From the NCBI RefSeq assembly GCF_051401765.1, contig NC_135073.1:62001-126000 (forward strand): 64,000 nucleotides of DNA. Reading direction: 5' to 3'. A program made the translations under genes and the position numbers. The DNA is from Calliopsis andreniformis (taxonomy: Eukaryota; Arthropoda; Insecta; Hymenoptera; Andrenidae). The notes under the pieces are model-generated. The model was not told the DNA's origin and made no database searches. It saw nothing but the letters and a program-made list of their open reading frames with translations. Positions 41,411-56,557 of this stretch are shown piece by piece. Within the stretch, counting starts at the first letter, position 1, and each line of letters begins with the position of its first letter.

Positions 41411-44400
41411 ATGATTATTACAGTTAGTATAACTATTGGTATGATTATTACGGCTATTATGGTTGTTGATATGATTATTATGATTATTATTACAATTGTT
41501 ATTATTGTTGTGGTTATTATGACGATGACTATGATTATTATGGTTGATAGTATGGTTATTATGATTATCATTCAGGTTATTATGGCTATTATGATTATTA
41601 TGGTTTTTATGTCTATTATAATGGTTATTACGATTGTTTCCAGGTTTATTATGTCTATTGTTATAATTATTATTATTATTGTATTTCTTAGTATGATTAT
41701 GATGAAAATTATCATTATCACTAAGATTACTCTGGTGATTATGACTATTACGATTATTATGGCTATAATAATGATTATTAAGGTTATTTCCATGATTATT
41801 CTGTTTATTATTACGATTCTTACGATTATTATAGTCCGTATAACTATTACTATGATTATTACAGATATTATGCTTGCTGCTATGATTATTATGATTGTTA
41901 TTTCGATTGTTATGGTTGTTGTGACAATTATGACGATTGCTATGATTGTTATGGTTGATAGTGTGGTTATTATGATTATCATTCCGATTATTATGGCTAT
42001 TATGATTATTATGGTTTTTATGGCTGTTATAATGGTAATTATGATTGTTTAAACGTTTATTATTGTTATTGTTATAATTATTATTATTATTGTGTTACTT
42101 AGTATGATTATGATGATTATTATGATCATCACTAAGATTATTATGGTGATTATAATTATTACGATTATTATGGCTATAATAATGATTATTAACGTTATTT
42201 CCATGATAATTCTGTTTATTATTACGATGTTATGATTATTACAGTTAGTATAACTATTGGTATGATTATTACGGCTATTATGGTTGTTGATATGATTATT
42301 ATGATTATTATTACAATTGTTATTATTGTTGTGGTTATTATGACGATTGCTATGATAATTATGGTTGGTAGTATGGTTATTATGATTATCATTCAGATTA
42401 TTATGGCTATTATGATTATTATGGTTTTTATGGCTGTTATAATGGTAATTATGATTGTTTCCACGTTTATTATTGTTACTGTTATAATTATTATTATTAT
42501 TGTGTTACTTAGTATGATTATGATGATTATTATGATCATCACTAAGATTATTATGGTGATTATAATTATTACGATTATTATGGCTATAATAATGATTATT
42601 AAGGTTATTTCCATGATAATTCTGTTTATTATTACAATGTTATGATTATTACAGTTAGTATAACTATTGGTATGATTATTACGGCTATTATGGTTGTTGA
42701 TATGATTATTATGATTATTATTACAATTGTTATTATTGTTGTGGTTATTATGACGATTGCTACGATAATTATGGTTGGTAGTATGGTTATTATGATTATC
42801 ATTCCGATTATTGTGGCTATTACGATTGTTATGGATTTTACGGCTATTATAATGGTTATTTTGATTATTTCCAAGTTTATTATGGTCATTATTATGGCTA
42901 TTATGTTCCTTAGCATGATTATGACGAATATTATCATAATCACTAAGATTATTCTGGTGATTATGACTATTACGATTATTGTGGCTATAATAACGATTAG
43001 TAAGGTTATTTCCATGATTATTGTGTTTATTATTACGATGTTATGATTATTACAGTTAGTATAACTATTACTATGATTATTACGGCTATTATGATTGCTG
43101 CTTTGATTATTATGATTATAGTTACGATTGTTATGATTGTTGAGGTTATTATGACGATTGCTAGATAATTATGGTTGGTAGTATGGTTATTATGATTATC
43201 ATTCAGATTATTATGGCTATTGCGATTATTATGGTTTTCATGGCTATTATAATGGTAATAATGATTGTTTCCACGTTTACAATTGTTATTGTTATAAATT
43301 ATTATTATTATTGTGTTTCTTAGTATGATTATGATGATTATTATGATCATCACTAAGATTATTATGGTGATTATGATTATTACAATTATTATGGCTATAA
43401 TAATGATTATTAAGGTTATTTCCATGATAATTCTGTTTATTATTACGATGTTATGATTATTACAGTTAGTATAACTATTACTACGATTATTACGGCTATT
43501 ATGATTGTTGCTATGCTTATTATGATTATTATTACGATTGTTATGATTGTTGTGCTTATTATGTCGATTGCTATGATTAGTTTGGTTGATAGTATGGTTA
43601 TTATGATTATCGTACAGATTATTATGGCTATTATGATTATTATGAGTTTTATGGCTATTATAATGGTTATTATGATGGCTTCCACGTTTATTATAGTTAT
43701 TGTTATAATTATTATTATTATTCTGTTTCTTAGTATGATTATGATGATTATTATGATCAGCACTAAGGTTATTATGGTGATTATGATTATTACGGTTATT
43801 ATGGCTATAATAATGTTTATTATGGTTATTTCCATGATAATTCTGTTTATTATTACGATGTTATGACTATTACTGTTAGTATAACTATTGGCATGATTAT
43901 TACGGCTATTAAGGTTGTTGCTATGATTATTATGATTATTATTACGATTGTTATGATTGTTGTGGTTATTATGACGATCGCTATGATTATTATGGTTGAT
44001 AGTATGGTTATTATGAGTATCATTCAGATTACTATTGGCTATTATGAATATTATGGTCTTTATGGCTATTATAATGGTAATTATGATTGTTTCAACGTTT
44101 ATTATTGTTATTGCTATAATTATTATTATTATTGTGATTCTTGGTATGATTATGACGAATATTATCGTAATCACTAAGATTATTAAGGTTTTTATGATTA
44201 TTACAATTATTATGGCTATAATAATGATTATTAAGGTTATTTCCATGATTGTCATGTTTATTATTACGATTCTTACGATTATTATAGTTAGTATAACTAT
44301 TACTATGATTATTACGGATATTATGATTGCTGCTATGATTATTATGATTATTATTACGATTGTTAGATTGTTGTAGATATTATGAGGATTACTATGATTA

Positions 44401-46735
44401 TTATGGTTGATAGTATGGTTATTATGATTATCATTAAGATTACTATGGCTATTATGATTATTACGGTATTTATGGCTATTATAATGGTTAATACGATTTT
44501 TCCAAGTTTATTATGGTTATTGTTATAATTATTATTATTATTGTATTTCTTTGTATGATTATGACGAATATTATCATAATCACTAAGATTACTCTGGTGA
44601 TTATGACTATTACGATTATTATGGCTATAATAATGATTATTAATGTTATTTCCATGATTATTCTGTTTATTATTACGATTCTTACGATTATTATAGTCCG
44701 TATAACTATTACTATGATTATTACGGATATTATGCTTGCTGCTATGATTATTATGATTTATATTTCGATTGTTATGGTTGTTGTGACTATTATGACGATT
44801 GCTATGATTGTTATGGTTGATAGTGTGGTTATTATGATTATCATTCCGATTATTATGGCTATTATGATTATTATGGTTTTTATGGCTGTTATAATGGTAA
44901 TTATGATTGTTTCCACGTTTATTATTGTTATTGTTATAATTATTATTATTATTGTGTTACTTAGTATGATTATGATGATTATTATGATCATCACTAAGAT
45001 TATTATGGTGATTATAATTATTACGATTATTATGGCTATATTAATGATTATTAAGGTTATTTCCATGATAATTCTGTTTATTATTAAGATGTTATGATTA
45101 TTACAGTTAGTATAACTATTGGTATGATTATTACGGCTATTATGGTTGTTGATATGATTATTATGATTATTATTACAATTGTTATTATTGTTGTGGTTAT
45201 TATGACGATTCCTATGATAATTATGGTTGGTAGTATGGTTATTATGATTATCATTCAGATTATTATGGCTATTATGATTATTATGGTTTTTATGGCTGTT
45301 ATAATGGTAATTATGATTGCTTCCACGTTTATTATTGTTATTGTTATAATTATTATTATTATTGTGTGTCTTAGTATGTATATGACGATTATTATCTTAA
45401 TCACTAAGATTATTATGGTGATTATGATTATTACGATTATTATGGCTGTAATAATGATTATTAAGATAATTTCCATGATAATTTCCATGATAATTCTGTT
45501 TATTATTACGATGTTATGATTATTACAGTTATTATAACTATTACTACGATTATTACGGCTATTATGATTGTTGCTATGCTTATTATGATTATTATTACGA
45601 TTGTTATGATTGTTGTGGTTATTATGACGATTGCTATGATTATTATGATTGATAGTATGGCTATTATGATTATCATTCAGATTATTATGGCTATTATGAT
45701 TATTATGGTTTTTATGGCTGTTATAATGGTAATTATGATTGTTTCCACGTTTATTATTGTTACTGTTATAATTATTATTATTATTGTGTTACTTAGTATG
45801 ATTATGATGATTATTATGATCATCACTAAGATTATTATGGTGATTATAATTATTACGATTATTATGGCTATAATAATGATTATTAAGGTTATTTCCATGA
45901 TAATTCTGTTTATTATTACAATGTTATGATTATTACAGTTAGTATAACTATTGGTATGATTATTACGGCTATTATGGTTGTTGATATGATTATTATGATT
46001 ATTATTACAATTGTTATTATTGTTGTGGTTATTATGACGATTGCTACGATAATTATGGTTGGTAGTATGGTTATTATGATTATCATTCCGATTATTGTGG
46101 CTATTACGATTGTTATGGATTTTACGGCTATTATAATGGTTATTTTGATTGTTTCCAAGTTTATTATGGTCATTATTATGGCTATTATGTTCCTTAGCAT
46201 GATTATGACGAATATTATCATAATCACTAAGATTATTCTGGTGATTATGACTATTACGATTATTGTGGCTATAATAACGATTAGTAAGGTTATTTCCATG
46301 ATTATTGTGTTTATTATTACGATGTTATGATTATTACAGTTAGTAAAACTATTACTATGATTATTACGGCTATTATGATACCTGCTTTGATTATTATGAT
46401 TATAGTTACGATTGTTATGATTGCTGTGGTTATTATGACGATTGCAATGATTATTATGGTTGATAGTATGGTTATTATGATTATCGTACAGATTATTATG
46501 GCTATTATGATTATTATGGTTTGTATGTCTATTATAATGGTTATTATGATTTTTCCAAATTTTTTATGGTCATTATTATGATTCTTATTATTATTGTGTT
46601 ACTTAGTATGTTTATGACTATTATTATGATCAACACAAAGATTATTATTGTGATTATGATTATTACGATTATTATGGCTATAATAATGATTAGTAAGGTT
46701 ATTTCTATGATTATTCTGTTTATTATTACGATGTT
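41411..46735 (+). repeat. 13-mer higher-order repeat, copy 2 (5325 bp)
   Basis: Starts are 41411, 41822, 42232, 42642, 43043, 43453, 43863, 44275, 44684, 45094, 45516, 45926 and 46327. It repeats copy 1 at a constant 5325 bp with very few differences. The ones I noted are in the j-to-p region: GGTGTTTATAATT at about 36820 versus GGTGATTATAATT in copy 2, and GTATAATTATTGG at 36924 versus GTATAACTATTGG in copy 2. Such similarity over 5 kb points to recent duplication, conversion or an assembly artefact. Confidence 0.92.
45466..45489 (+). repeat. 12-bp direct duplication, second copy
   Basis: This is the counterpart of 40141-40164 within the second 13-mer. The two ATAATTTCCATG words lie at 45466-45477 and 45478-45489. 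Confidence 0.9.
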
Positions 46736-47556
46736 ATGATTATTACAGTTAGTATAACTATTGGTATGATTATTACGGCTATTATGGTTGTTGATATGAT
46801 TATTATGATTATTATTACAATTGTTATTATTGTTGTGGTTATTATGACGATGACTATGATTATTATGTTTGATAGTATGGTTATTATGATTATCATTCAG
46901 GTTATTATGGCTATTATGATTATTATGGTTTTTATGTCTATTATAATGGTAATTATGATTGATTCCACGCTTATTATTGTTATTGCTATAATTATTATTA
47001 TTATTGTGTTTCTTAGTATGATTATGACGAATATTATCATAATCACTAAGATTATTCTGGTGATTATGACTATTACGATTATTGTGGCTATAATAACGAT
47101 TAGTAAGGTTATGTCCATGATTATTCTGTTTATTATTACGATTCTTACGATTATTATAGTTAGTAAAACTATTACTATGATTATTACGGATATTATGATT
47201 GCTGCTGTGATTATTATGATTATTATTACGATTGTTCTGGTTGTTGTGATTATTATGACGATTGCTATGATTGGTATGGTTGATAGTGTGGTTATTATGA
47301 TTATCATTCCGATTATTATGGCTATTATGATTATTATGGTTTTTATGGCTGTTATAATGGTAAGTATGGTTGTTTCCAGGTTTATTATGTTTATTATCAT
47401 GGTTATTATTATTATTACGTATCTTAGTGTGATTATGTTGCTTATTATGATCATTGCTAAGATTATTATGGTGATTATGACTCTTACGATTATTGTGGCT
47501 ATAATAACGATTACTAAGGTTATTTCCATGATTATTGTGTTTATTATTACGATGTT
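46736..47556 (+). repeat. Monomers i/r and q/g
   Basis: Starts are 46736 and 47147. The first begins as i with a private ATTATGTTTGATAG at about 46862 and ends as r (GATTGATTCCACGC), with a d-like stretch before GGTTATGTCC. The second begins as q (GTTAGTAAAAC, private ATTGTTCTGG) and changes to g by GGTAAGTATGGTTGTTTCC, keeping TTACGTATCTTAGTG. Both recur with the same private variants 15545 bp downstream (62281 and 62692). Confidence 0.83.
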
Positions 47557-50007
47557 ATGATTATTACAGTTAGTAAAACTATTACTATGATTATTACGGC
47601 TATTATGATACCTGCTTTGATTATTATGATTATAGTTACGATTGTTATGATTGCTGTGGTTATTGTGACGATTGCAATGATTATTATGGTTGATAGTATG
47701 GTTATTATGATTATCGTACAGATTATTATGGCTCTTATGATTATTATGGTTTGTATGCCTATTATAATGGTTATTATGATTTTTCCAAATTTATTATGGT
47801 CATTATTATGATTCTTATTATTATTGTGTTACTTAGTACGATTATGACTATTATTATGATCATCACAAAGATTATTATTGTGATTATGATTATTACGATT
47901 ATTATGGCTATAATAATGACTAGTAAGGTTATTTCTATGATTATTCTGTTTATTATTACGATAGATACGATTATTATCGTTAGTATAGCTATTACTATGA
48001 TTATTATGGCTATTATGCTTGTTGCTATGATTATTATGGTTATCATTGCGATTGTTATAATTGTTGTGGTTATTATGACGATTACTATGATTATTATGGT
48101 TGATCGTATGGTAATTATGATCACCATTCTGATTATTATAGCTATTATGATTATTATGGTTTTTATGTCTGCTATAATGGTTATTATGATTGTTTCCAGG
48201 TTTATTATGGTTATTATAATGATTATTATTATTATTGTGTTTCTTAGTATGATTATGATGACTATTATGATCAACACTAAGATTATTCTGGTGATTATGA
48301 CTATTCCGATTATTATGGCTATAATAACGATTATTATGGTTATTTCCATGATAATTCTGCTAATTATTACGATGTTATGATTATTACAGTTAGTATAACT
48401 ATTACTATGATTATTACGGCTATTATGATTGTTGCTATGATTATTAGGATTAATACTCCAATTGTTATGATTGTTGTGGTTATTATGACGATTACTATGA
48501 TTATTTTGGTTGATAATATGGTTATTATGATTATCGTACAGATTATTATGGCTATTATGATTATTATGGTTTTTATGGCTGTTATAATGGTAATTATGAT
48601 TGTTTCCACGTTTATTATTGTTACTGTTATAATTATTATTATTATTGTGTTACTTAGTATGATTATGATGATTATTATGATCATCACTAAGATTATTATG
48701 GTGATTATAATTATTACGATTATTATGGCTATAATAATGATTATTAAGGTTATTTCCATGATAATTCTGTTTATTATTACAATGTTATGATTATTACAGT
48801 TAGTATAACTATTGGTATGATTATTACGGCTATTATGGTTGTTGATATGATTATTATGATTATTATTACAATTGTTATTATTGTTGTGGTTATTATGACG
48901 ATTGCTATGGTAATTATGGTTGGTAGTATGGTTATTATGATTATCATTCAGATTATTATGGCTATTATGATTATTATGGTTTTTATGGCTGTTATAATGG
49001 TAATTATGATTGCTTCCACGTTTATTATTGTTATTGTTATAATTATTATTATTATTGTGTGTCTTAGTATGTATATGACGATTATTATCTTAATCACTAA
49101 GATTATTATGGAGATTATGATTATTACGATTATTATGGCTGTAATAATGATTATTAAGATAATTTCCACGATAATTCTGTTTATTATTACGATGTTATGA
49201 TTATTACAGTTATTATAACTATTACTACGATTATTACGGCTATTATGATTGTTGCTATGCTTATTATGATTATTATTACGATTGTTATGATTGTTGTGGT
49301 TATTATGACGATTGCTATGATTATTATGATTGATAGTATGGCTATTATGATTATCATTCAGATTATTATGGCTATTATGATTATTATGGTTTTTATGGCT
49401 GTTATAATGGTAATTATGATTGTTTCCACGTTTATTATTGTTACTGTTATAATTATTATTATTATTGTGTTACTTAGTATGATTATGATGATTATTATGA
49501 TCATCACTAAGATTATTGTGGTGATTATAATTATTACGATTATTATGGCTATAATAATGATTATTAAGGTTATTTCCATGATAATTCTGTTTATTATTAC
49601 AATGTTATGATTATTACAGTTAGTATAACTATTGGTATGATTATTACGGCTATTATGGTTGTTGATATGATTATTATGATTATTATTACAATTGTTATTA
49701 TTGTTGTGGTTATTATGACGATTGCTATGATAATTATGGTTGGTAGTATGGTTATTATGATTATCATTCCGATTATTGTGGCTATTACGATTGTTATGGA
49801 TTTTACGGCTATTATAATGGTTATTTTGATTGTTTCCAAGTTTATTATGGTCATTATTATGGCTATTATGTTCCTTAGCATGATTATGACGAATATTATC
49901 ATAATCACTAAGATTATTCTGGTGATTATGACTATTACGATTATTGTGGCTATAATAACGATTAGTAAGGTTATTTCCATGATTATTGTGTTTATTATTA
50001 CGATGTT
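47557..50007 (+). repeat. 6-mer higher-order repeat in m-phase, tandem copy 1 (2451 bp)
   Basis: Starts are 47557 (m), 47967 (n), 48377 (o), 48787 (p), 49197 (l) and 49607 (d). The order is a circular permutation of the unit at 16039. Private marks of this copy are TTATTGTGACG in m at about 47661 and TTTCCACGATAATTC at the end of p at about 49165. The l monomer has GATTATTGTGGTG, shared with the l at 51648. Confidence 0.9.
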
Positions 50008-52458
50008 ATGATTATTACAGTTAGTAAAACTATTACTATGATTATTACGGCTATTATGATACCTGCTTTGATTATTATGATTATAGTTACGATTGTTATG
50101 ATTGCTGTGGTTATTATGACGATTGCAATGATTATTATGGTTGATAGTATGGTTATTATGATTATCGTACAGATTATTATGGCTCTTATGATTATTATGG
50201 TTTGTATGCCTATTATAATGGTTATTATGATTTTTCCAAATTTATTATGGTCATTATTATGATTCTTATTATTATTGTGTTACTTAGTACGATTATGACT
50301 ATTATTATGATCATCACAAAGATTATTATTGTGATTATGATTATTACGATTATTATGGCTATAATAATGACTAGTAAGGTTATTTCTATGATTATTCTGT
50401 TTATTATTACGATAGATACGATTATTATCGTTAGTATAGCTATTACTATGATTATTATGGCTATTATGCTTGTTGCTATGATTATTATGGTTATCATTGC
50501 GATTGTTATAATTGTTGTGGTTATTATGACGATTACTATGATTATTATGGTTGATCGTATGGTAATTATGATCACCATTCTGATTATTATAGCTATTATG
50601 ATTATTATGGTTTTTATGTCTGCTATAATGATTATTATGATTGTTTCCAGGTTTATTATGGTTATTATAATGATTATTATTATTATTGTGTTTCTTAGTA
50701 TGATTACGATGACTATTATGATCAACACTAAGATTATTCTGGTGATTATGACTATTCCGATTATTATGGCTATAATAACGATTATTATGGTTATTTCCAT
50801 GATAATTCTGCTAATTATTACGATGTTATGATTATTACAGTTAGTATAACTATTACTATGATTATTACGGCTATTATGATTGTTGCTATGATTATTAGGA
50901 TTAATACTCCAATTGTTATGATTGTTGTGGTTATTATGACGATTACTATGATTATTTTGGTTGATAATATGGTTATTATGATTATCGTACAGATTATTAT
51001 GGCTATTATGATTATTATGGTTTTTATGGCTGTTATAATGGTAATTATGATTGTTTCCACGTTTATTATTGTTACTGTTATAATTATTATTATTATTGTG
51101 TTACTTAGTATGATTATGATGATTATTATGATCATCACTAAGATTATTATGGTGATTATAATTATTACGATTATTATGGCTATAATAATGATTATTAAGG
51201 TTATTTCCATGATAATTCTGTTTATTATTACAATGTTATGATTATTACAGTTAGTATAACTATTGGTATGATTATTACGGCTATTATGGTTGTTGATATG
51301 ATTATTATGATTATTATTACAATTGTTATTATTGTTGTGGTTATTATGACGATTGCTATGGTAATTATGGTTGGTAGTATGGTTATTATGATTATCATTC
51401 AGATTATTATGGCTATTATGATTATTATGGTTTTTATGGCTGTTATAATGGTAATTATGATTGCTTCCACGTTTATTATTGTTATTGTTATAATTATTAT
51501 TATTATTGTGTGTCTTAGTATGTATATGACGATTATTATCTTAATCACTAAGATTATTATGGAGATTATGATTATTACGATTATTATGGCTGTAATAATG
51601 ATTATTAAGATAATTTCCATGATAATTCTGTTTATTATTACGATGTTATGATTATTACAGTTATTATAACTATTACTACGATTATTACGGCTATTATGAT
51701 TGTTGCTATGCTTATTATGATTATTATTACGATTGTTATGATTGTTGTGGTTATTATGACGATTGCTATGATTATTATGATTGATAGTATGGCTATTATG
51801 ATTATCATTCAGATTATTATGGCTATTATGATTATTATGGTTTTTATGGCTGTTATAATGGTAATTATGATTGTTTCCACGTTTATTATTGTTACTGTTA
51901 TAATTATTATTATTATTGTGTTACTTAGTATGATTATGATGATTATTATGATCATCACTAAGATTATTGTGGTGATTATAATTATTACGATTATTATGGC
52001 TATAATAATGATTATTAAGGTTATTTCCATGATAATTCTGTTTATTATTACAATGTTATGATTATTACAGTTAGTATAACTATTGGTATGATTATTACGG
52101 CTATTATGGTTGTTGATATGATTATTATGATTATTATTACAATTGTTATTATTGTTGTGGTTATTATGACGATTGCTATGATAATTATGGTTGGTAGTAT
52201 GGTTATTATGATTATCATTCCGATTATTGTGGCTATTACGATTGTTATGGATTTTACGGCTATTATAATGGTTATTTTGATTGTTTCCAAGTTTATTATG
52301 GTCATTATTATGGCTATTATGTTCCTTAGCATGATTATGACGAATATTATCATAATCACTAAGATTATTCTGGTGATTATGACTATTACGATTATTGTGG
52401 CTATAATAACGATTAGTAAGGTTATTTCCATGATTATTGTGTTTATTATTACGATGTT
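50008..52458 (+). repeat. 6-mer higher-order repeat in m-phase, tandem copy 2 (2451 bp)
   Basis: Starts are 50008, 50418, 50828, 51238, 51648 and 52058. The n monomer has GCTATAATGATTATTATG and ATGATTACGATGACTA, which copy 1 lacks and copy 3 shares. Copies 2 and 3 are therefore each other's closest relatives for n, while copies 1 and 2 share the GTGGTG variant of l. This places the duplication register between n and l. Confidence 0.9.
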
Positions 52459-54508
52459 ATGATTATTACAGTTAGTAAAACTATTACTATGATTATTACG
52501 GCTATTATGATACCTGCTTTGATTATTATGATTATAGTTACGATTGTTATGATTGCTGTGGTTATTATGACGATTGCAATGATTATTATGGTTGATAGTA
52601 TGGTTATTATGATTATCGTACAGATTATTATGGCTCTTATGATTATTATGGTTTGTATGCCTATTATAATGGTTATTATGATTTTTCCAAATTTATTATG
52701 GTCATTATTATGATTCTTATTATTATTGTGTTACTTAGTACGATTATGACTATTATTATGATCATCACAAAGATTATTATTGTGATTATGATTATTACGA
52801 TTATTATGGCTATAATAATGACTAGTAAGGTTATTTCTATGATTATTCTGTTTATTATTACGATAGATACGATTATTATCGTTAGTATAGCTATTACTAT
52901 GATTATTATGGCTATTATGCTTGTTGCTATGATTATTATGGTTATCATTGCGATTGTTATAATTGTTGTGGTTATTATGACGATTACTATGATTATTATG
53001 GTTGATCGTATGGTAATTATGATCACCATTCTGATTATTATAGCTATTATGATTATTATGGTTTTTATGTCTGCTATAATGATTATTATGATTGTTTCCA
53101 GGTTTATTATGGTTATTATAATGATTATTATTATTATTGTGTTTCTTAGTATGATTACGATGACTATTATGATCAACACTAAGATTATTCTGGTGATTAT
53201 GACTATTCCGATTATTATGGCTATAATAACGATTATTATGGTTATTTCCATGATAATTCTGCTAATTATTACGATGTTATGATTATTACAGTTAGTATAA
53301 CTATTACTATGATTATTACGGCTATTATGATTGTTGCTATGATTATTAGGATTAATACTCCAATTGTTATGATTGTTGTGGTTATTATGACGATTACTAT
53401 GATTATTTTGGTTGATAATATGGTTATTATGATTATCGTACAGATTATTATGGCTATTATGATTATTATGGTTTTTATGGCTGTTATAATGGTAATTATG
53501 ATTGTTTCCACGTTTATTATTGTTACTGTTATAATTATTATTATTATTGTGTTACTTAGTATGATTATGATGATTATTATGATCATCACTAAGATTATTA
53601 TGGTGATTATAATTATTACGATTATTATGGCTATAATAATGATTATTAAGGTTATTTCCATGATAATTCTGTTTATTATTACAATGTTATGATTATTACA
53701 GTTAGTATAACTATTGGTATGATTATTACGGCTATTATGGTTGTTGATATGATTATTATGATTATTATTACAATTGTTATTATTGTTGTGGTTATTATGA
53801 CGATTGCTATGGTAATTATGGTTGGTAGTATGGTTATTATGATTATCATTCAGATTATTATGGCTATTATGATTATTATGGTTTTTATGGCTGTTATAAT
53901 GGTAATTATGATTGCTTCCACGTTTATTATTGTTATTGTTATAATTATTATTATTATTGTGTGTCTTAGTATGTATATGACGATTATTATCTTAATCACT
54001 AAGATTATTATGGAGATTATGATTATTACGATTATTATGGCTGTAATAAAGATTATTAAGATAATTTCCATGATAATTCTGTTTATTATTACGATGTTAT
54101 GATTATTACAGTTATTATAACTATTACTACGATTATTACGGCTATTATGATTGTTGCTATGCTTATTATGATTATTATTACGATTGTTATGATTGTTGTG
54201 GTTATTATGACGATTGCTATGATTATTATGATTGATAGTATGGCTATTATGATTATCATTCAGATTATTATGGCTATTATGATTATTATGGTTTTTATGG
54301 CTGTTATAATGGTAATTATGATTGTTTCCACGTTTATTATTGTTACTGTTATAATTATTATTATTATTGTGTTACTTAGTATGATTATGACGAATATTAT
54401 CATAATCACTAAGATTATTCTGGTGATTATGACTATTCCGATTATTATAGCTATAATAACGATTATTATGGTTATTTCCATGATAATTCTGCTAATTATT
54501 ACGATGTT
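52459..54508 (+). repeat. 6-mer higher-order repeat in m-phase, incomplete copy 3
   Basis: Starts are 52459 (m), 52869 (n), 53279 (o), 53689 (p) and 54099 (l/n hybrid). The last monomer is l up to about GTGTTACTTAGTATG and then continues with a back that ends like n (ACTATTCCG, ATTCTGCTAATTATTACG). The d-m part is skipped and the next monomer is o-like. The p has AATAAAGATT at about 54047, unlike copy 2. Confidence 0.86.
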
Positions 54509-56557
54509 ATGATTATTACAGTTAGTATACCTATTACTATGATTATTACGGCTATTATGATTGTTGCTATGATTATTAGGATTAATACTCCAATTGTTAT
54601 GATTGTTGTGGTTATTATGACGATTACTATGATTATTTTGGTTGATAATATGGTTATTATGATTATCGTACAGATTATTATGGCTATTATGATTATTATG
54701 AGTTTTATGGCTATTATAATGGTTATTATGATGGCTTCCAGGTTTATCATGGTTATTATTATGATTACTATGGTTATTATGTTTCTTAGTGTGAATATGA
54801 CGAATATTGCGATCATCACTAAGATGATTATGGTGATTATGACTATTACGATTATTATGGCTATAATAACGATTATTAAGGTTATTTCCATGATAATTCT
54901 GTTTATTATTACGATGTGATGGTTATTGCAGTTAGTTTAGCTATTATAATGATTATTACGGCTGTTATGATTGTTGCTACGATTATTATGATTATTATTG
55001 TGATTGGTATGATTGTCGTGGTTATTATGATGATTACTATGATTATTATGATTGATAGTATGGCTATTATGATTATCATTCAGATTATTATGGCTATAAT
55101 GATTATTATGGTTTTTATGGCTATTATAACGGTTATTATGGTTGTTTCCAAGTTTATTATGTTTATTATTATGATTATTATTATTATTACGTATCTTAGT
55201 ATGATTATGTTGCTTATTATGATCATTGCTAAGATTATTATGGTGATTATGACTCTTACGATTATTGTGGCTATAATAACGATTACTAAGTTTATTTCCA
55301 TGATTATTGTGTTTATTATTACGATGTTATGATTATTACTGTTAGTATAACTATTACTATGAATATTACGGCTATTATGATTGTTGCTATGATTAATAGG
55401 ATTATTACTACGATTGTTATGATTGTTGTGGTTATTATGACGATGACTATGATTATTATGGTTGATAGTATAGTTATTATGATTATCGTACAGATTATTA
55501 TGGCTATTATGATTATTATGGTTTGTATGTCTATTATAATGGTTATTATGATTTTTCCAAATTTTTTATGGTCATTATTATGATTTTTATTATTATTGTG
55601 TTACTTAGTATGATTATGACTATTATTATGATCAACAAAAAGATTATTATTGTGATTATGATTATTACGATTATTATGGCTATAATAATGATTAGTAAGG
55701 TTATTTCTATGATTATTCTGTTTATTATTACGATGTTATGATTATTACAGTTAGTATAACTATTGGTATGATTATTACGGCCATTATGGTTGTTGATATG
55801 ATTATTATGTTTGTTATTACAATTGTTATTATTGTTGTGGTTATTATGACGATGACTATGATTATTATGGTTGATAGTATGGTTATTATGATTATCATTC
55901 AGGTTATTATGGCTATTATGATCATTATGGTTTTTATGTCTATTATAATGGTAATTATGATTGATTCCACGCTTATTATTGTTATTGCTATAATTATTAT
56001 TATTATTGTGTTTCTTAGTATGATTATGACGAATATTATCATAATCACTAAGATTATTATGGTGTTTATGATTATTACGATTATTATGGCTATAATAAAG
56101 ATTATTAAGGTTATGTCCATGATTATTCTGTTTATTATTACGATTCTTACTATTATTATAGTTAGTATAACTATTACTATGATTATTACGGATATTATGA
56201 TTGCTGCTGTGATTATTATGATAATTTTAAGATTGTTATGGTTGTTGTGATTATTATGACGATTGCTATGATTGTTATGGTTGATAGTGTGGTTATTATG
56301 ATTATCATTCCGATTATTATGGCTATTATGATTATTATGGTTTTTATGGCTGTTATAATGGTAATTATGATTGTTTCCACGTTTATTATAGTTATTGTTA
56401 TAATTATTATTATTATTCTGTTTGTTAGTATGATTATGATGATTATTATGATCAGCACTAAGGTTATTATGGTGATTATGATTATTACGGTTATTATGGC
56501 TATAATAATGTTTATTATGGTTATTTCCATGATAATTCTGTTTATTATTACGATGTT
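54509..56557 (+). repeat. Monomers o/f, g, h, i/r and q
   Basis: Starts are 54509, 54919, 55329, 55738 and 56149. The first has an o front (AATACTCCAATTG) and an f back (ATGAGTTTTATGG). The g has GTTTAGCTATTATAATG rather than GTTTAACTATTACAATG. The q has a damaged A subunit (ATTATGATAATTTTAAG at about 56215) and is 409 bp, so its triplet phase differs from other q copies. Confidence 0.8.
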
